NCBI GenBank assembly: GCA_963836005.1
Contig: CAWIHS010000001.1
Span: 682,001-746,000 of the forward strand
Length of the DNA: 64,000 bases
Direction: 5' to 3'
Origin: CAWIHS01 sp963836005
GTDB lineage: Bacteria > Pseudomonadota > Gammaproteobacteria > GRL18
Part shown: piece by piece, positions 8,564 through 17,579 of the stretch
Layout of the letters: every line of letters starts with the position of its first letter
Numbering within the stretch: position 1 is the stretch's first letter
Translations under genes and position numbers: made by a program
Notes under the pieces: model-generated
Database searches by the model: none
What the model was told of the DNA's origin: nothing
The model's input: the letters and a program-made list of their open reading frames with translations, nothing else

Positions 8564-9541
8564 TCAGTATGGCTTCTGTGCTATAAAGGTAGCACGTTTT
8601 GGAGCTGGATAACCTTCGATAGTCGTATCTGGATCATCTGGATGGAGAAAATCGGCTAATGAATCATATTTCATCCACGGGGTGCTCCGTTGTTCCTGTA
8701 TACTGGTCTGGTTAATATCAATCACTTTGATCTGTTCAAATCCACAGCGTCTTATCCAGTGCGTGAGAGTTTTGACCGTTGGTATAAACCAGACATTTCG
8801 CATTTGCGCATAGCGATTTTCAGGTACCAGCACTTCTCTCTCACTATCGCTGCCGGCAGCTTCAATAATCAAGGTTTCAAGTACGAGTTCCCCGCCTTTT
8901 CTTAAAACATCCTTTAATTTGAGTAAGTGATCGATAGGTGAGCGACGATGATAAAAGACCCCCATGGAAAAAACGCTATCAAACGCATTCAGTTCAGCAG
9001 GTATCTGTTCAACACCCATGGGCAGCAGATACACCGGCTTTGGTCCGGTAAAATGCCGGATAGCTTCAAACTGAGCCAGAAACAACCAGGAAGGATCGAT
9101 CCCCATGACCAGTTTTGCACCGGCACCTGACATGCGCCAGCAATGATATCCATTACCACAACCGATATCCAGCACCAGACGATTGTGCAATGGCGTGATG
9201 TGTTTGCTGATGCGGTTCCATTTCCAGTCTGAATGCCATTCAGTATCAATATAGATATCCTGAATGCGGTAAGGACCTTTTCTCCAGGGAGAAAGCTGCA
9301 GCAGTGTTTTTTTTAACTGCAGTTGATCAACATTCTCCTGCAGAATTATGTTTATATCATCAGCACTTAAGTCCAACCGGGTGTTATTAACAGCAGGTAA
9401 TTGCCTGACAATCTTGTGCCAGGAATCATAGTGTCCATGCCGATTAGCAAAAAGTTCATTAAGTTGAACCGGCAGTTGCTGTGCCCATTTTTCCAGGAGC
9501 GTACCCTGCATGTGTTCATAGAGAGAAGTGTAATCCAGCAT
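8564..9541 (-). CDS. cmoB: tRNA U34 carboxymethyltransferase CmoB
   Basis: A 325-residue class I SAM-dependent enzyme that transfers the carboxymethyl group of carboxy-SAM to 5-hydroxyuridine at the wobble position of several tRNAs, yielding cmo5U. The SAM/Cx-SAM-binding glycine motif VLDIGCGNGYHCWRM lies near residue 125, and VFSMGVFYHRRSP near residue 190 is typical of CmoB. The length matches the family (about 323). It lies 14 bases downstream of cmoA on the same strand, so the enzyme that makes the cofactor and the enzyme that uses it are coupled. Confidence 0.95.
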   Translation of the reverse strand: MLDYTSLYEHMQGTLLEKWAQQLPVQLNELFANRHGHYDSWHKIVRQLPAVNNTRLDLSADDINIILQENVDQLQLKKTLLQLSPWRKGPYRIQDIYIDTEWHSDWKWNRISKHITPLHNRLVLDIGCGNGYHCWRMSGAGAKLVMGIDPSWLFLAQFEAIRHFTGPKPVYLLPMGVEQIPAELNAFDSVFSMGVFYHRRSPIDHLLKLKDVLRKGGELVLETLIIEAAGSDSEREVLVPENRYAQMRNVWFIPTVKTLTHWIRRCGFEQIKVIDINQTSIQEQRSTPWMKYDSLADFLHPDDPDTTIEGYPAPKRATFIAQKPY

Positions 9542-9555
9542 GAAAATGAGAGTAA

Positions 9556-10281
9556 TTATTTAATAGCAATTAAGGAAGAAAAGTTAAAACACTGGAACCA
9601 TTGTTCAATTTGTCTGAAACCCGTTTGTTGTAATCGTTCTTTATGCTGCTCCAGAGTTTCAGGGATCAGCACATTTTCCAGTGCCTGTCTTTTCTGGTGA
9701 ATTTCAAGCTCACTATAACCATTGGCTTTTTTGAAATAATGGTGCATATCGATCAGTAACTGCTGCTGCGCAGTATTATTAAAAGCCAGTTTTTCTGACA
9801 GAATTAAAATTCCTCCGCACAGCATTCCCTGATAGATTTTCTGTAATAATGCACCACGCCGTTTGGGATCTATAAATTGTAAAGTAAAATTCATCACTAC
9901 CACAGAAGCCTGATTAATAGTAATATTATTTACATCGTCACAAATTAATTCGATACGATTCTGACATGATTCCAGGTTTATATAGCGTCCAGCCTGTGAC
10001 AACATGTCAGCAGAATTATCTATAGCTTTAATATAAAAGTTATCGTTTTTAATCGCTTTTGCCATGGATAAACTGGATGCACCCAGAGAACATCCCAGAT
10101 CATAGCAATAACTGCCTGGCTGATGAAATTCAGCGGCCAGAATACCTGTCATTGACACGATACTGGCGTAGCCCGGTACCGAACGATTTATCATATCCGG
10201 AAAGACCCTGGCCACTTTTTCATCAAAGTTAAAATCTACAAGCCGGTCCAGTGATCTGGCATAAATTGAGTCTGCAGTCAT
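9556..10281 (-). CDS. cmoA: Carboxy-SAM synthase CmoA
   Basis: A 241-residue Rossmann-fold enzyme that makes carboxy-S-adenosylmethionine from SAM and prephenate, the cofactor for CmoB. The N-terminal FNFDEKVARVFPDMINRSVPGY segment (near residues 17-38) and the SAM motif YDLGCSLGASSLSM near residue 60 are diagnostic. The length is normal for the family (about 247). It is the first gene of the cmoA-cmoB pair. Its upstream region is occupied by a composite repeat (10319-10577), so the promoter must lie in the 37 bases between them or within the repeat. Confidence 0.95.
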   Translation of the reverse strand: MTADSIYARSLDRLVDFNFDEKVARVFPDMINRSVPGYASIVSMTGILAAEFHQPGSYCYDLGCSLGASSLSMAKAIKNDNFYIKAIDNSADMLSQAGRYINLESCQNRIELICDDVNNITINQASVVVMNFTLQFIDPKRRGALLQKIYQGMLCGGILILSEKLAFNNTAQQQLLIDMHHYFKKANGYSELEIHQKRQALENVLIPETLEQHKERLQQTGFRQIEQWFQCFNFSSLIAIK

Positions 10282-10318
10282 GAAATTTTAGTTGCTAAAT
10301 GTAAGCATTAAAAAATTA

Positions 10319-10574
10319 GTAACTACTCAGCGTATTTTGATTATTGTTGCAAGTTATTGATATCAGGTGTTTGTGGAAGAAGCTTATATAGCCAGGGATG
10401 GCTATATAGAGCCTACATGGATGTATTAACGGCGTCTTCTGTAACAAATTCCTGATATCAATGACGTTTTAGAAATTACGCTTCTAAGTTACAAAAATAT
10501 ATGTCTTTGAATTTTATATGTTTGTAACTTTTTGATGGTTAGCCTTCCTGCGGCTTGATTTGCTGAGTAGTTAC
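10319..10574. repeat. Composite MITE (family A with inserted or recombined 98-bp repeat)
   Basis: The left part (10319 to about 10479) matches the palindrome at 17404-17576 (GTAACTACTCAGCGTA ... GATATCAGGTG ... CCTACATGGA). Near ATTACGCT the match switches to the 98-bp repeat (10480-10577), which restores the inverted terminus GCTGAGTAGTTAC. It separates cmoA from rimO. Confidence 0.75.
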
Positions 10575-10577
10575 AAA
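10480..10577. repeat. 98-bp dispersed repeat, copy 2
   Basis: Near-identical to 7546-7643 (one substitution noted in the first 25 bases). It ends 3 bases before the rimO stop codon and may serve as its terminator. Confidence 0.85.
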
Positions 10578-10579
10578 AA

Positions 10580-11893
10580 TTATAGCATTTCTGCCCATAG
10601 ATCATGTTCGTTATTATCGATAATTTTTACGTCCACGAAATCTCCCGCCGCTAAACCTGCAGTGATATCCTCTATAAACACCAGACCGTCAACTTCAGGA
10701 GCATCTGCTGCACTGCGAGCGACTACCCCCTTATCATCAATGCTGTCGACGATGACACGTATAGACTGGCCTATTTTAGCAGATAATTTTTGATAACTAA
10801 TCTGTGACTGTGCTTCCATCAATAGCGCCAGTCTTTCTGCTTTGATCGTGTCATCCACGGGATTATCCAGCTGATTGGCTGCTGCCCCATCAACCGCAGA
10901 ATATTTAAAAGCACCCACCCTGTCAAATTGAATTTCTTTAACAAAGGCTAATAAATTTTCAAAATCAGCTTCTGTTTCACCGGGAAAGCCGACAATAAAG
11001 GTACTGCGAAGAGTAATATCCGGACAGATTTTACGCCATGATTCGATTCTCCTTAACATGTTTTCGGTATTCGCCGGACGTTTCATAGCCTTGAGTATGG
11101 AAGGACTGGAGTGCTGCAGAGGAATATCCAGATAAGGTAAAATCTTACCTTCTGCCATGAGCGGTATGACCTCATCAACATGGGGATAAGGATAGACATA
11201 ATGCATCCGCACCCAGGCATCCATAACACCCAGAGCGGATGCCAGTTCGGTGAAACGGGTCCTGACCGGCCGGCCTTTATAGAATCCGCTGCGATACCTG
11301 ACGTCAACCCCATACGCAGAGGTATCCTGAGAAACTACCAGTAACTCTCTCACGCCAGCCTGGATCAGATTTTCTGCTTCCTGTAAGACATCACCCACCG
11401 GTCGGCTGATCAGATCACCGCGCAACGAAGGAATAATACAGAAACTGCAGCGATGGTTACAACCTTCTGATATTTTAAGGTAGGCGTAATGACGGGGCGT
11501 CAGCTTGACTCCCCCAGGCGGAATCAGACTGGTGTAAGGATCATGTTCAGGAGGAATTTGATCGTGTACAGCTTCCATCACCTCTTCCAGAGCATGCGCA
11601 CCAGTAACAGCCAGTACCTGAGGGTGGGTCTGTTTTACAATATCACCTTTAGCACCCAGACATCCTGTGACGATCACTTTTCCATTTTCGCTTAATGCTT
11701 CACCAATGGCATCGAGTGACTCTTCCACAGCTTCATCAATAAAGCCGCACGTATTGACTACTACCAGTTCTGCATCCTGGTAGGAAGAACTGACAGCATA
11801 ACCTTCTGCGCGCAGACGGGTAAGGATCTGTTCCGAGTCAACCAGCGCCTTGGGACATCCGAGGCTGATAAAACCGATTTTCTGAGCTGACAT
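10580..11893 (-). CDS. rimO: Ribosomal protein S12 methylthiotransferase RimO
   Basis: A 437-residue radical-SAM enzyme that adds a methylthio group to an aspartate of ribosomal protein S12. The N-terminal UPF0004 domain carries the first cluster cysteines C13, C49 and C78. The radical-SAM cluster is CNHRCSFC (C145, C149, C152). A TRAM domain occupies the last 65 or so residues. The opening GFISLGCPKALVDSE distinguishes RimO from MiaB. It is a single gene transcribed from about 11900; its 3' end abuts the 98-bp repeat. Family length and all six cysteines are intact, so it is probably functional. Confidence 0.96.
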   Translation of the reverse strand: MSAQKIGFISLGCPKALVDSEQILTRLRAEGYAVSSSYQDAELVVVNTCGFIDEAVEESLDAIGEALSENGKVIVTGCLGAKGDIVKQTHPQVLAVTGAHALEEVMEAVHDQIPPEHDPYTSLIPPGGVKLTPRHYAYLKISEGCNHRCSFCIIPSLRGDLISRPVGDVLQEAENLIQAGVRELLVVSQDTSAYGVDVRYRSGFYKGRPVRTRFTELASALGVMDAWVRMHYVYPYPHVDEVIPLMAEGKILPYLDIPLQHSSPSILKAMKRPANTENMLRRIESWRKICPDITLRSTFIVGFPGETEADFENLLAFVKEIQFDRVGAFKYSAVDGAAANQLDNPVDDTIKAERLALLMEAQSQISYQKLSAKIGQSIRVIVDSIDDKGVVARSAADAPEVDGLVFIEDITAGLAAGDFVDVKIIDNNEHDLWAEML

Positions 11894-12136
11894 AATAATC
11901 TTTATCCATAAAAACGCCGTCTATTATAACAGTTTTAAGCTAAAAAAATGAATTCTGTGAATTTAACACTCATCACCAGAAGCAGCAAAAATATTCTTGC
12001 ACTGTGTATCAGTGGTAAAAATTTGCATTAATTCACATTTAGAAAATTTAGTTTAAAAAATCAACACCCAGCGCAGACAATCCTGATAAAATTGTTATCA
12101 GGCCGTAGTTTTCACTATTTTAAAGACGTGATCAAC

Positions 12137-12586
12137 ATGAAAAACGCACTTAATCATCTGATAGCAGAAATACCCATTTTCAATGAACTGAATGCAGACG
12201 ATACCGAAATACTTAGACAGTACCTGTTTCCCAAAGATCTGGCTATCGGAGATATAGTTTGCAAAGAAGGACAGCATGGAAATTTTTTGAGTTTTGTAGC
12301 TAATGGCAAACTAGATGTCATTAAGAACAAAGATAATAAAGAAGTGGTTATTTCCCATGTTGAAGAAGGCGGTTCGCTGGGTGAAATGTCATTGATTGAC
12401 GGTTTAACCCGATCGGCCACCACAAGAGCATCGAAACCTTCAACCATATTAATATTGCGCCGAGATGATTTTAATAATCTGATTGAGAAGCACCCCGTGG
12501 TCGGGGTCAAAATTTTAAGAGGAATTGCCCGTTTACTAAGTTTAAATCTGCGGAAAACGTCCGGCCAGATCACCACATTAATGTAG
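12137..12586 (+). CDS. Cyclic nucleotide-binding domain protein
   Basis: From the ATG at 12137, 149 residues make a single cNMP-binding beta-roll of the CRP/PKA-regulatory type. IPIFNELNADD opens the domain, LAIGDIVCKEGQHGNFLSFVANGKLDV forms the first strands, and GEMSLIDGLTRSATTRA (near residue 90) is the phosphate-binding cassette. No DNA-binding helix-turn-helix follows, so it is not a CRP-type regulator. It may be a stand-alone sensor or partner of a larger complex. An in-frame TTG exists at 12092, but the ATG fits the domain start. It converges on der with 17 bases between stops. Confidence 0.85.
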   Translation: MKNALNHLIAEIPIFNELNADDTEILRQYLFPKDLAIGDIVCKEGQHGNFLSFVANGKLDVIKNKDNKEVVISHVEEGGSLGEMSLIDGLTRSATTRASKPSTILILRRDDFNNLIEKHPVVGVKILRGIARLLSLNLRKTSGQITTLM

Positions 12587-12603
12587 TCCGCACTCCTCCA
12601 TTA

Positions 12604-14022
12604 TTACTTTCTTTTATTCTTTTTGCCGCCAAACTTCTGCTTCATTGCTTTGGTATGGCGGAGCTTTCTAGCCTGATCTTTTTCAGCGCGAGGATCTTTT
12701 CGGCGTATCCCCTTGAAAGGGTTTTCACCCTGCTTAAATTCGAGCCGGATGGGAGTGGCTTCAAGTTTAAGCCACTTCCTGAAACTGTTAACAAGATAAC
12801 GTTTATAGGATTCAGGTATATGTTCCGTCCGGGTTCCATGTATGACAATGACAGGCGGGTTTCTTCCGCCCTGGTGGGCATAACGTAACTTAACTCTGTG
12901 GCCGTGTACCATGGGCGGTTGATGAATTTTTGTCGCATCTTCCAGCAACGCAGTCAACTCGGAGGCCGAGAGATTTTTCATTGCCGAGGCATAGGCTTTA
13001 TCAACAGAATCATAGAGCAGACCTACGCCGCTGCCGTGTAATGCTGAAATATAATGGTATTTGGCATAATCGAGATATGGCAGGCGTCGTTCCAGTTGCT
13101 CTTTGACAAATAAGCGGCTGTCCCTGCTCATTCCATCCCATTTATTGATCGCAACGATAAGGGCACGCCCCCTGTCAAGCACAAAACTCAGCAGATGCAG
13201 ATCCTGATCCGTCAGGCCTTCTCGGGCATCAAGCATCAGAATGACGACATTGGCTTCTTCTATGGCCTGCAGGGCTTTAATAATGGAAAATTTTTCCAGA
13301 CTTTCCTTAACCCTGCTGCGCCGTCTTACTCCCGCTGTATCAATAAAGGTATAACGTTGATCATTGCGTTCAAAAGGTATAAAAATACTGTCACGCGTTG
13401 TTCCCGGCAAATCAAAGGCCATCACTCTTTCTTCGCCCATAAGTCGGTTAATCAATGTGGATTTGCCTACATTAGGGCGGCCAACGACGGCCAGTTTGAT
13501 ACCTGAATTTTCGTCTTCCTGTTCTTCTATTTCAGGAATTTCAAGAAATAAATCATTGATCAGAGCTGCTACGCCGTCGCCATGTGAAGATGAAATGGCA
13601 TAGGGCTGCCCCAGTCCCAGGGCAAAAAATTCAGCTTCTACCATTTCAGCAGACATGCCTTCAGTTTTATTCACACAGACAATGATTTCTTTGCCCAGCT
13701 GTCGCAAATATTGAGCAATGGTTAGATCATGCCCCGTCAATCCGCCGCGCCCGTCAACCAGAAACAATACAATATCAGCCTCTTTAATAGCCTGATACAC
13801 CTGTGACTGCATCAGTGTATCTATACCTTCGTCCACACCGCTTAAACCGCCGGTATCGATAACAATATAGGCCCGGTCTCCAACCTTACCATCACCATAC
13901 TGACGGTCTCGGGTAACTCCGGGTATATCTGCAACCAGGGCATTTCTTGTTTTTGTCAGGCGATTGAACAGTGTTGATTTACCTACATTAGGCCGCCCTA
14001 CGAGAGCAATAACCGGCTTCAT
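12604..14022 (-). CDS. der: Ribosome-assembly GTPase Der (EngA)
   Basis: A 472-residue tandem GTPase required for 50S subunit maturation. It has two G domains with identical P-loops GRPNVGKS (residues 8-15 and about 183-190), NKxD motifs VNKTEG and INKWDG, and a C-terminal KH-like domain with a basic tail rich in Lys/Arg. The second guanine-specificity motif is canonical; the first reads NKTE, as is common in Der. It is the last gene of the hisS-yfgM-bamB-der run, 211 bases after bamB, a layout conserved in gammaproteobacteria. Confidence 0.97.
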   Translation of the reverse strand: MKPVIALVGRPNVGKSTLFNRLTKTRNALVADIPGVTRDRQYGDGKVGDRAYIVIDTGGLSGVDEGIDTLMQSQVYQAIKEADIVLFLVDGRGGLTGHDLTIAQYLRQLGKEIIVCVNKTEGMSAEMVEAEFFALGLGQPYAISSSHGDGVAALINDLFLEIPEIEEQEDENSGIKLAVVGRPNVGKSTLINRLMGEERVMAFDLPGTTRDSIFIPFERNDQRYTFIDTAGVRRRSRVKESLEKFSIIKALQAIEEANVVILMLDAREGLTDQDLHLLSFVLDRGRALIVAINKWDGMSRDSRLFVKEQLERRLPYLDYAKYHYISALHGSGVGLLYDSVDKAYASAMKNLSASELTALLEDATKIHQPPMVHGHRVKLRYAHQGGRNPPVIVIHGTRTEHIPESYKRYLVNSFRKWLKLEATPIRLEFKQGENPFKGIRRKDPRAEKDQARKLRHTKAMKQKFGGKKNKRK

Positions 14023-14233
14023 AAAACTACTCTTTTTCTATGTTGAGGAATAAAACAAAGAGACAGATCAGGTCTCGTTTCTTGATGCGTGCAGGCTCAG
14101 ATTGAAGCTCGATATAACGATAGCTGCCGCTACCGGATAGTTATGATTTAACTCTGAAAACCAGAAGTAGCAACTATGCGAAAAACTTTTTAATGGGTGT
14201 AAAATATAGCAATGAGTGATAAAGAGGGGCATT

Positions 14234-15394
14234 TTAATAATTCAATTCCAGGGCAGTCAGCTTCCCGCCGTTACCATAAACATATAAAACTTGTTCATCC
14301 ACAGCTGGACTGATACTGATCCCATCATCATCTACTTTAATTCTACCCGCAAAGTCACCTTCCATACGTGACAGCGCATGTATATAACCTTCAAAATCTG
14401 CAACCATGACATAGTTATCCAAGGCTACAGGTTTTGTAACCCGCCGGTATGCGAGTTTATTCTGTTTCCACAGGGAATCACCGCTTTGCGCGTCCAGGGC
14501 CCATACATTACTGTCCGCATCAGTTACATAGATATGTCTTTCATCTACACCCAGTCCAGTGTATGAAGACATATCCCTGGACCAGAGTATTTCACCTTCA
14601 ATTGCATCTATGGCCACGACCCGTCCGTTGTAGGTAACTGCAAACAGCACACGTCCAAGTAAAACCATATCCCCATCAATATCTACCAGACGTTCCAGAT
14701 CAGATCGCCCGCTGGGGAGAGCCGCGCTGATTTCCCATAACAAACGTCCCTGATCAACACCCAATGCGGTGACCTTACCACTGTCAAATCCGGTAAAAAC
14801 AAGTTGTTCACCTCCCAGCAAAGAATTGCTGTTGCCTCTAAGCGTTAACACCGGGACACCTCTATCGTAGATCCATACCTGTTCACCATTTACTGCATTC
14901 AAACCATACAGTCGACCATCTCCGGTACGTACGATAACAATATCTCCTACAGTCACCGGCGCTGACAAAATCACACTGCTTAATTCTTTCTTCCACTTCA
15001 GTTGACCGTCTTCAGCATTCAGAACAATAATTTCACCTGTATCATTCCCCAGAAACAGCATTTCATTTCCCAGGCCCAGGCCGCCGGTGACAATAACATC
15101 CAGTTCCGTCTGCCAGTTTATCTGGCCATTACTTTTATCCAGCGAAGTTACCTTACCCTCCCGGTCAACCGTATAAACATTGGAGATCCCAAAGGCCGGC
15201 TTCAAATTCACCATATCCCTATCAGTACCAACACCGACTTTTTTTTCCCATATTGTACGTAAAGAGACTTCGGGCGTAATAGCTTCCAGCTCGGTTGGAG
15301 GGATAGAGTTATCACTGCCCGCAAAGATACCCTTGATAGATTCACAGGCAGCGAGTGACAGGCTGACAAGCAGGATAAGACATATTCGAAGCAT
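14234..15394 (-). CDS. bamB: Outer membrane assembly lipoprotein BamB
   Basis: A 386-residue lipoprotein: the leader ends in LSLAAC (lipobox cysteine 17) and the mature part is an eight-bladed PQQ-type beta-propeller, with repeats such as GEQVWIYDRGVP, GRLLWEIS and GEILWSRDM. BamB is a periplasmic accessory of the BamA complex that inserts beta-barrel proteins into the outer membrane. The start codon overlaps the stop of yfgM, indicating translational coupling. The length matches the family (about 390). Confidence 0.95.
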   Translation of the reverse strand: MLRICLILLVSLSLAACESIKGIFAGSDNSIPPTELEAITPEVSLRTIWEKKVGVGTDRDMVNLKPAFGISNVYTVDREGKVTSLDKSNGQINWQTELDVIVTGGLGLGNEMLFLGNDTGEIIVLNAEDGQLKWKKELSSVILSAPVTVGDIVIVRTGDGRLYGLNAVNGEQVWIYDRGVPVLTLRGNSNSLLGGEQLVFTGFDSGKVTALGVDQGRLLWEISAALPSGRSDLERLVDIDGDMVLLGRVLFAVTYNGRVVAIDAIEGEILWSRDMSSYTGLGVDERHIYVTDADSNVWALDAQSGDSLWKQNKLAYRRVTKPVALDNYVMVADFEGYIHALSRMEGDFAGRIKVDDDGISISPAVDEQVLYVYGNGGKLTALELNY

Positions 15395-16035
15395 CAGGAG
15401 TTACTCAGATCATTGCGTTTCAATTGCAGTACCTGTGCCCTGGCACCAATAGCTGCATAAGCCTGCAGCGCTTCATCATAGGCCGTTTTAGCTTCTTCTG
15501 TGCGTCCCAGTGAAACCAGTATATCGCCTCTTAATTCCATATAGCCTGGTTTGAATTTACCTGTTTCAACATCAAGCACTTTGAGTGCCGCTTCATAACT
15601 CCCCCTGGCTGACAGAACAGTCGCCAGACGCAGGCGGGCAATATGACCCAGACTGGGATCACGCGTGTGCTCTATGACCCATTGAAGTTTTTTCTCAGCA
15701 GACTGTAAATCACCCGCGTTAACTAGTGCTTTAACATCCATTAAAGCACTTAATGAGCTGTAGGGTGAATCGCCAAAGTCATTCATCATGGTGTCAACCC
15801 GGGCTGATACCGGCGTTTCGGGAGATTGTGTGATTGATTGTGAAATATGATCATAGGCAACAGAGGCTGTATCAGCATTTATCAGTTTTTGTTGTTTCCA
15901 TGCCTGCACACCCACAATGCTGCCCAGTCCTAAAACGACGGCAACAATAACCATTTTATAATTTTCCAGCCACCATTTTTTTATCGCTTCTATCTGTTGT
16001 TCTTCTGTCTCAAAGTTATCCACTTGCTGCTCCAA
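15394..16035 (-). CDS. yfgM: YfgM-like TPR protein
   Basis: A 213-residue protein with a short cytoplasmic N-terminus, one membrane anchor (MVIVAVVLGLGSIVGVQAW, near residues 28-46) and periplasmic tetratricopeptide-type helices. YfgM in E. coli associates with the SecYEG translocon and the chaperone PpiD. The N-terminal ETEEQQIEAIKKWWLENYK motif is characteristic. It lies between hisS and bamB, as in most gammaproteobacteria, and shares a base with the bamB start. Confidence 0.92.
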   Translation of the reverse strand: MEQQVDNFETEEQQIEAIKKWWLENYKMVIVAVVLGLGSIVGVQAWKQQKLINADTASVAYDHISQSITQSPETPVSARVDTMMNDFGDSPYSSLSALMDVKALVNAGDLQSAEKKLQWVIEHTRDPSLGHIARLRLATVLSARGSYEAALKVLDVETGKFKPGYMELRGDILVSLGRTEEAKTAYDEALQAYAAIGARAQVLQLKRNDLSNS

Positions 16036-16088
16036 TTATCCGGACTATAAAAAACTGCTAAAATTCTTTATTGCACAAAATTCGGTGA

Positions 16089-17384
16089 TTATAACATAAC
16101 CGTTTTCAGCAGTGCCATCACCTCAGTATAAGACAATTGCTGTTGCGATGGTTTTTCGTCTGCCGCCGAACGATCTCTGCGCAGGTACCTGGCCGTAATC
16201 ACATTTTTGTCAAGTTCATCATCAGCCAGTATCAGGGCTATCTGAGCCTGACTCCTGTCTGCTCTTTTCATCTGACTTTTCAAACTTCCTCCTCCACAGA
16301 TACTCAAAATGCGAAGATCGGGCAAGTCAGTTCTTAATTTTTCACTTAATGCCATGCCGGCCAATTGAGCTCGTTGTCCCAGCATAACCATGACTGCATG
16401 CGGATGCTGGTTAAACTTATCGACCCGGGATAGTTCAACCAGACTTATCAAGCGCTCAAGGCCCATAGCAAAACCCACAGCGGTTGTCTCACGACCGCCT
16501 AATTGTTCGACCAGAGCATCATATCGTCCACCCGCACAAACGGTTCCCTGAGCTCCCAGATTTTCGGTCACCCATTCAAAAACGGTTTTAGTATAATAAT
16601 CCAGTCCTCTGACCAGACGCGTATTAATTTCATATTTGATACCAGCAGCTTGCAGATACTCACACAGTGTTTCAAAATGTTCCCGAGACTGCGCATCCAG
16701 GTGTTCTATCAAACGTGGCGCCTGCTCTATCAATGTCTGCATCTGTGGATTTTTACTATCAAGAATGCGCAACGGATTACTCTCAAGACGCTTTAAACTG
16801 TCTTCATCAAGCTGCGATTTATGAGCATTCAGATATTCACACAATATTTTCCGGTAATGGTTGCGTGATGAGCTGGTTCCCAGAGAATTCAGCTGCAGAG
16901 TCACAGAATTCTGTATTCCCAGCATTTGCCAGAAACGCGCTGTCATATAAATCAATTCAGCATCAATATCCGGACCGGTTAAACCGAACACCTCTACGCC
17001 AAACTGGTGGAACTGTCTGTAACGCCCTTTTTGCGGACGTTCATGGCGAAACATGGGGCCCATATACCATAAACGCTGTTGCTGATTGACCAGAATACCA
17101 TTCTGAATAGCGGCACGCACACAGGCCGCAGTGCCTTCAGGCCTCAGAGTCAGACTATCACCATTACGATCCTCAAAGGTGTACATTTCCTTTTCAACAA
17201 TATCGGTGACTTCACCGATTGAGCGTTTGAACAGGGCTGTTTTTTCCACGATGGGGAATCGAATTTCCTCATAGCCATAAGACTGAACCAGACTACGCAA
17301 CTGGTCTTCAATATACTGCCAATGAGTAATGTCTGCAGGCAGAACATCATTCATGCCTCGAATAGATTGAATTTTTTCTGCCAA
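16089..17384 (-). CDS. hisS: Histidyl-tRNA synthetase
   Basis: A 431-residue class II aminoacyl-tRNA synthetase. The N-terminus IQSIRGMNDVLP is diagnostic. Motif 2 is LRPEGTAACVRA near residue 80, and the histidine-specific boxes LVRGLDYYTKTVFEW (near 259) and GGRYDALVEQLGG (near 286) are present. The C-terminal anticodon-binding domain starts near residue 330. It is 53 bases upstream of yfgM. In many relatives ispG sits directly upstream; here a 173-base MITE occupies that place, so hisS expression may differ from the usual operon. Confidence 0.97.
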   Translation of the reverse strand: MAEKIQSIRGMNDVLPADITHWQYIEDQLRSLVQSYGYEEIRFPIVEKTALFKRSIGEVTDIVEKEMYTFEDRNGDSLTLRPEGTAACVRAAIQNGILVNQQQRLWYMGPMFRHERPQKGRYRQFHQFGVEVFGLTGPDIDAELIYMTARFWQMLGIQNSVTLQLNSLGTSSSRNHYRKILCEYLNAHKSQLDEDSLKRLESNPLRILDSKNPQMQTLIEQAPRLIEHLDAQSREHFETLCEYLQAAGIKYEINTRLVRGLDYYTKTVFEWVTENLGAQGTVCAGGRYDALVEQLGGRETTAVGFAMGLERLISLVELSRVDKFNQHPHAVMVMLGQRAQLAGMALSEKLRTDLPDLRILSICGGGSLKSQMKRADRSQAQIALILADDELDKNVITARYLRRDRSAADEKPSQQQLSYTEVMALLKTVML

Positions 17385-17403
17385 AGTTTTACCTAATTTT
17401 ATT

Positions 17404-17576
17404 GTAACTATTCAGCGTATTTTAGATTTATACGTAAGTTCTTGATATCAGGTGTTTGCGTAAGAAGTGTATGTGGCATGGATGCCATATTCAAGCCTAC
17501 ATGGACGTATTGACGGCGTCTTCTGGAGCAAATTCCTGGTGTCAAGGACGTTTTCAAAATTACGCTGAATAGTTAC
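17404..17576. repeat. MITE family A, complete copy
   Basis: A perfect 16-base terminal inverted repeat (GTAACTATTCAGCGTA at 17404-17419; TACGCTGAATAGTTAC at 17561-17576) bounds 173 bases containing nested imperfect inverted repeats (GATATCAGGTGTTTGC / GCAAATTCCTGGTGTC). It lies between the rodZ stop (17580) and the hisS start, so its transcript could fold into a long hairpin. Confidence 0.85.
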
Positions 17577-17579
17577 ATT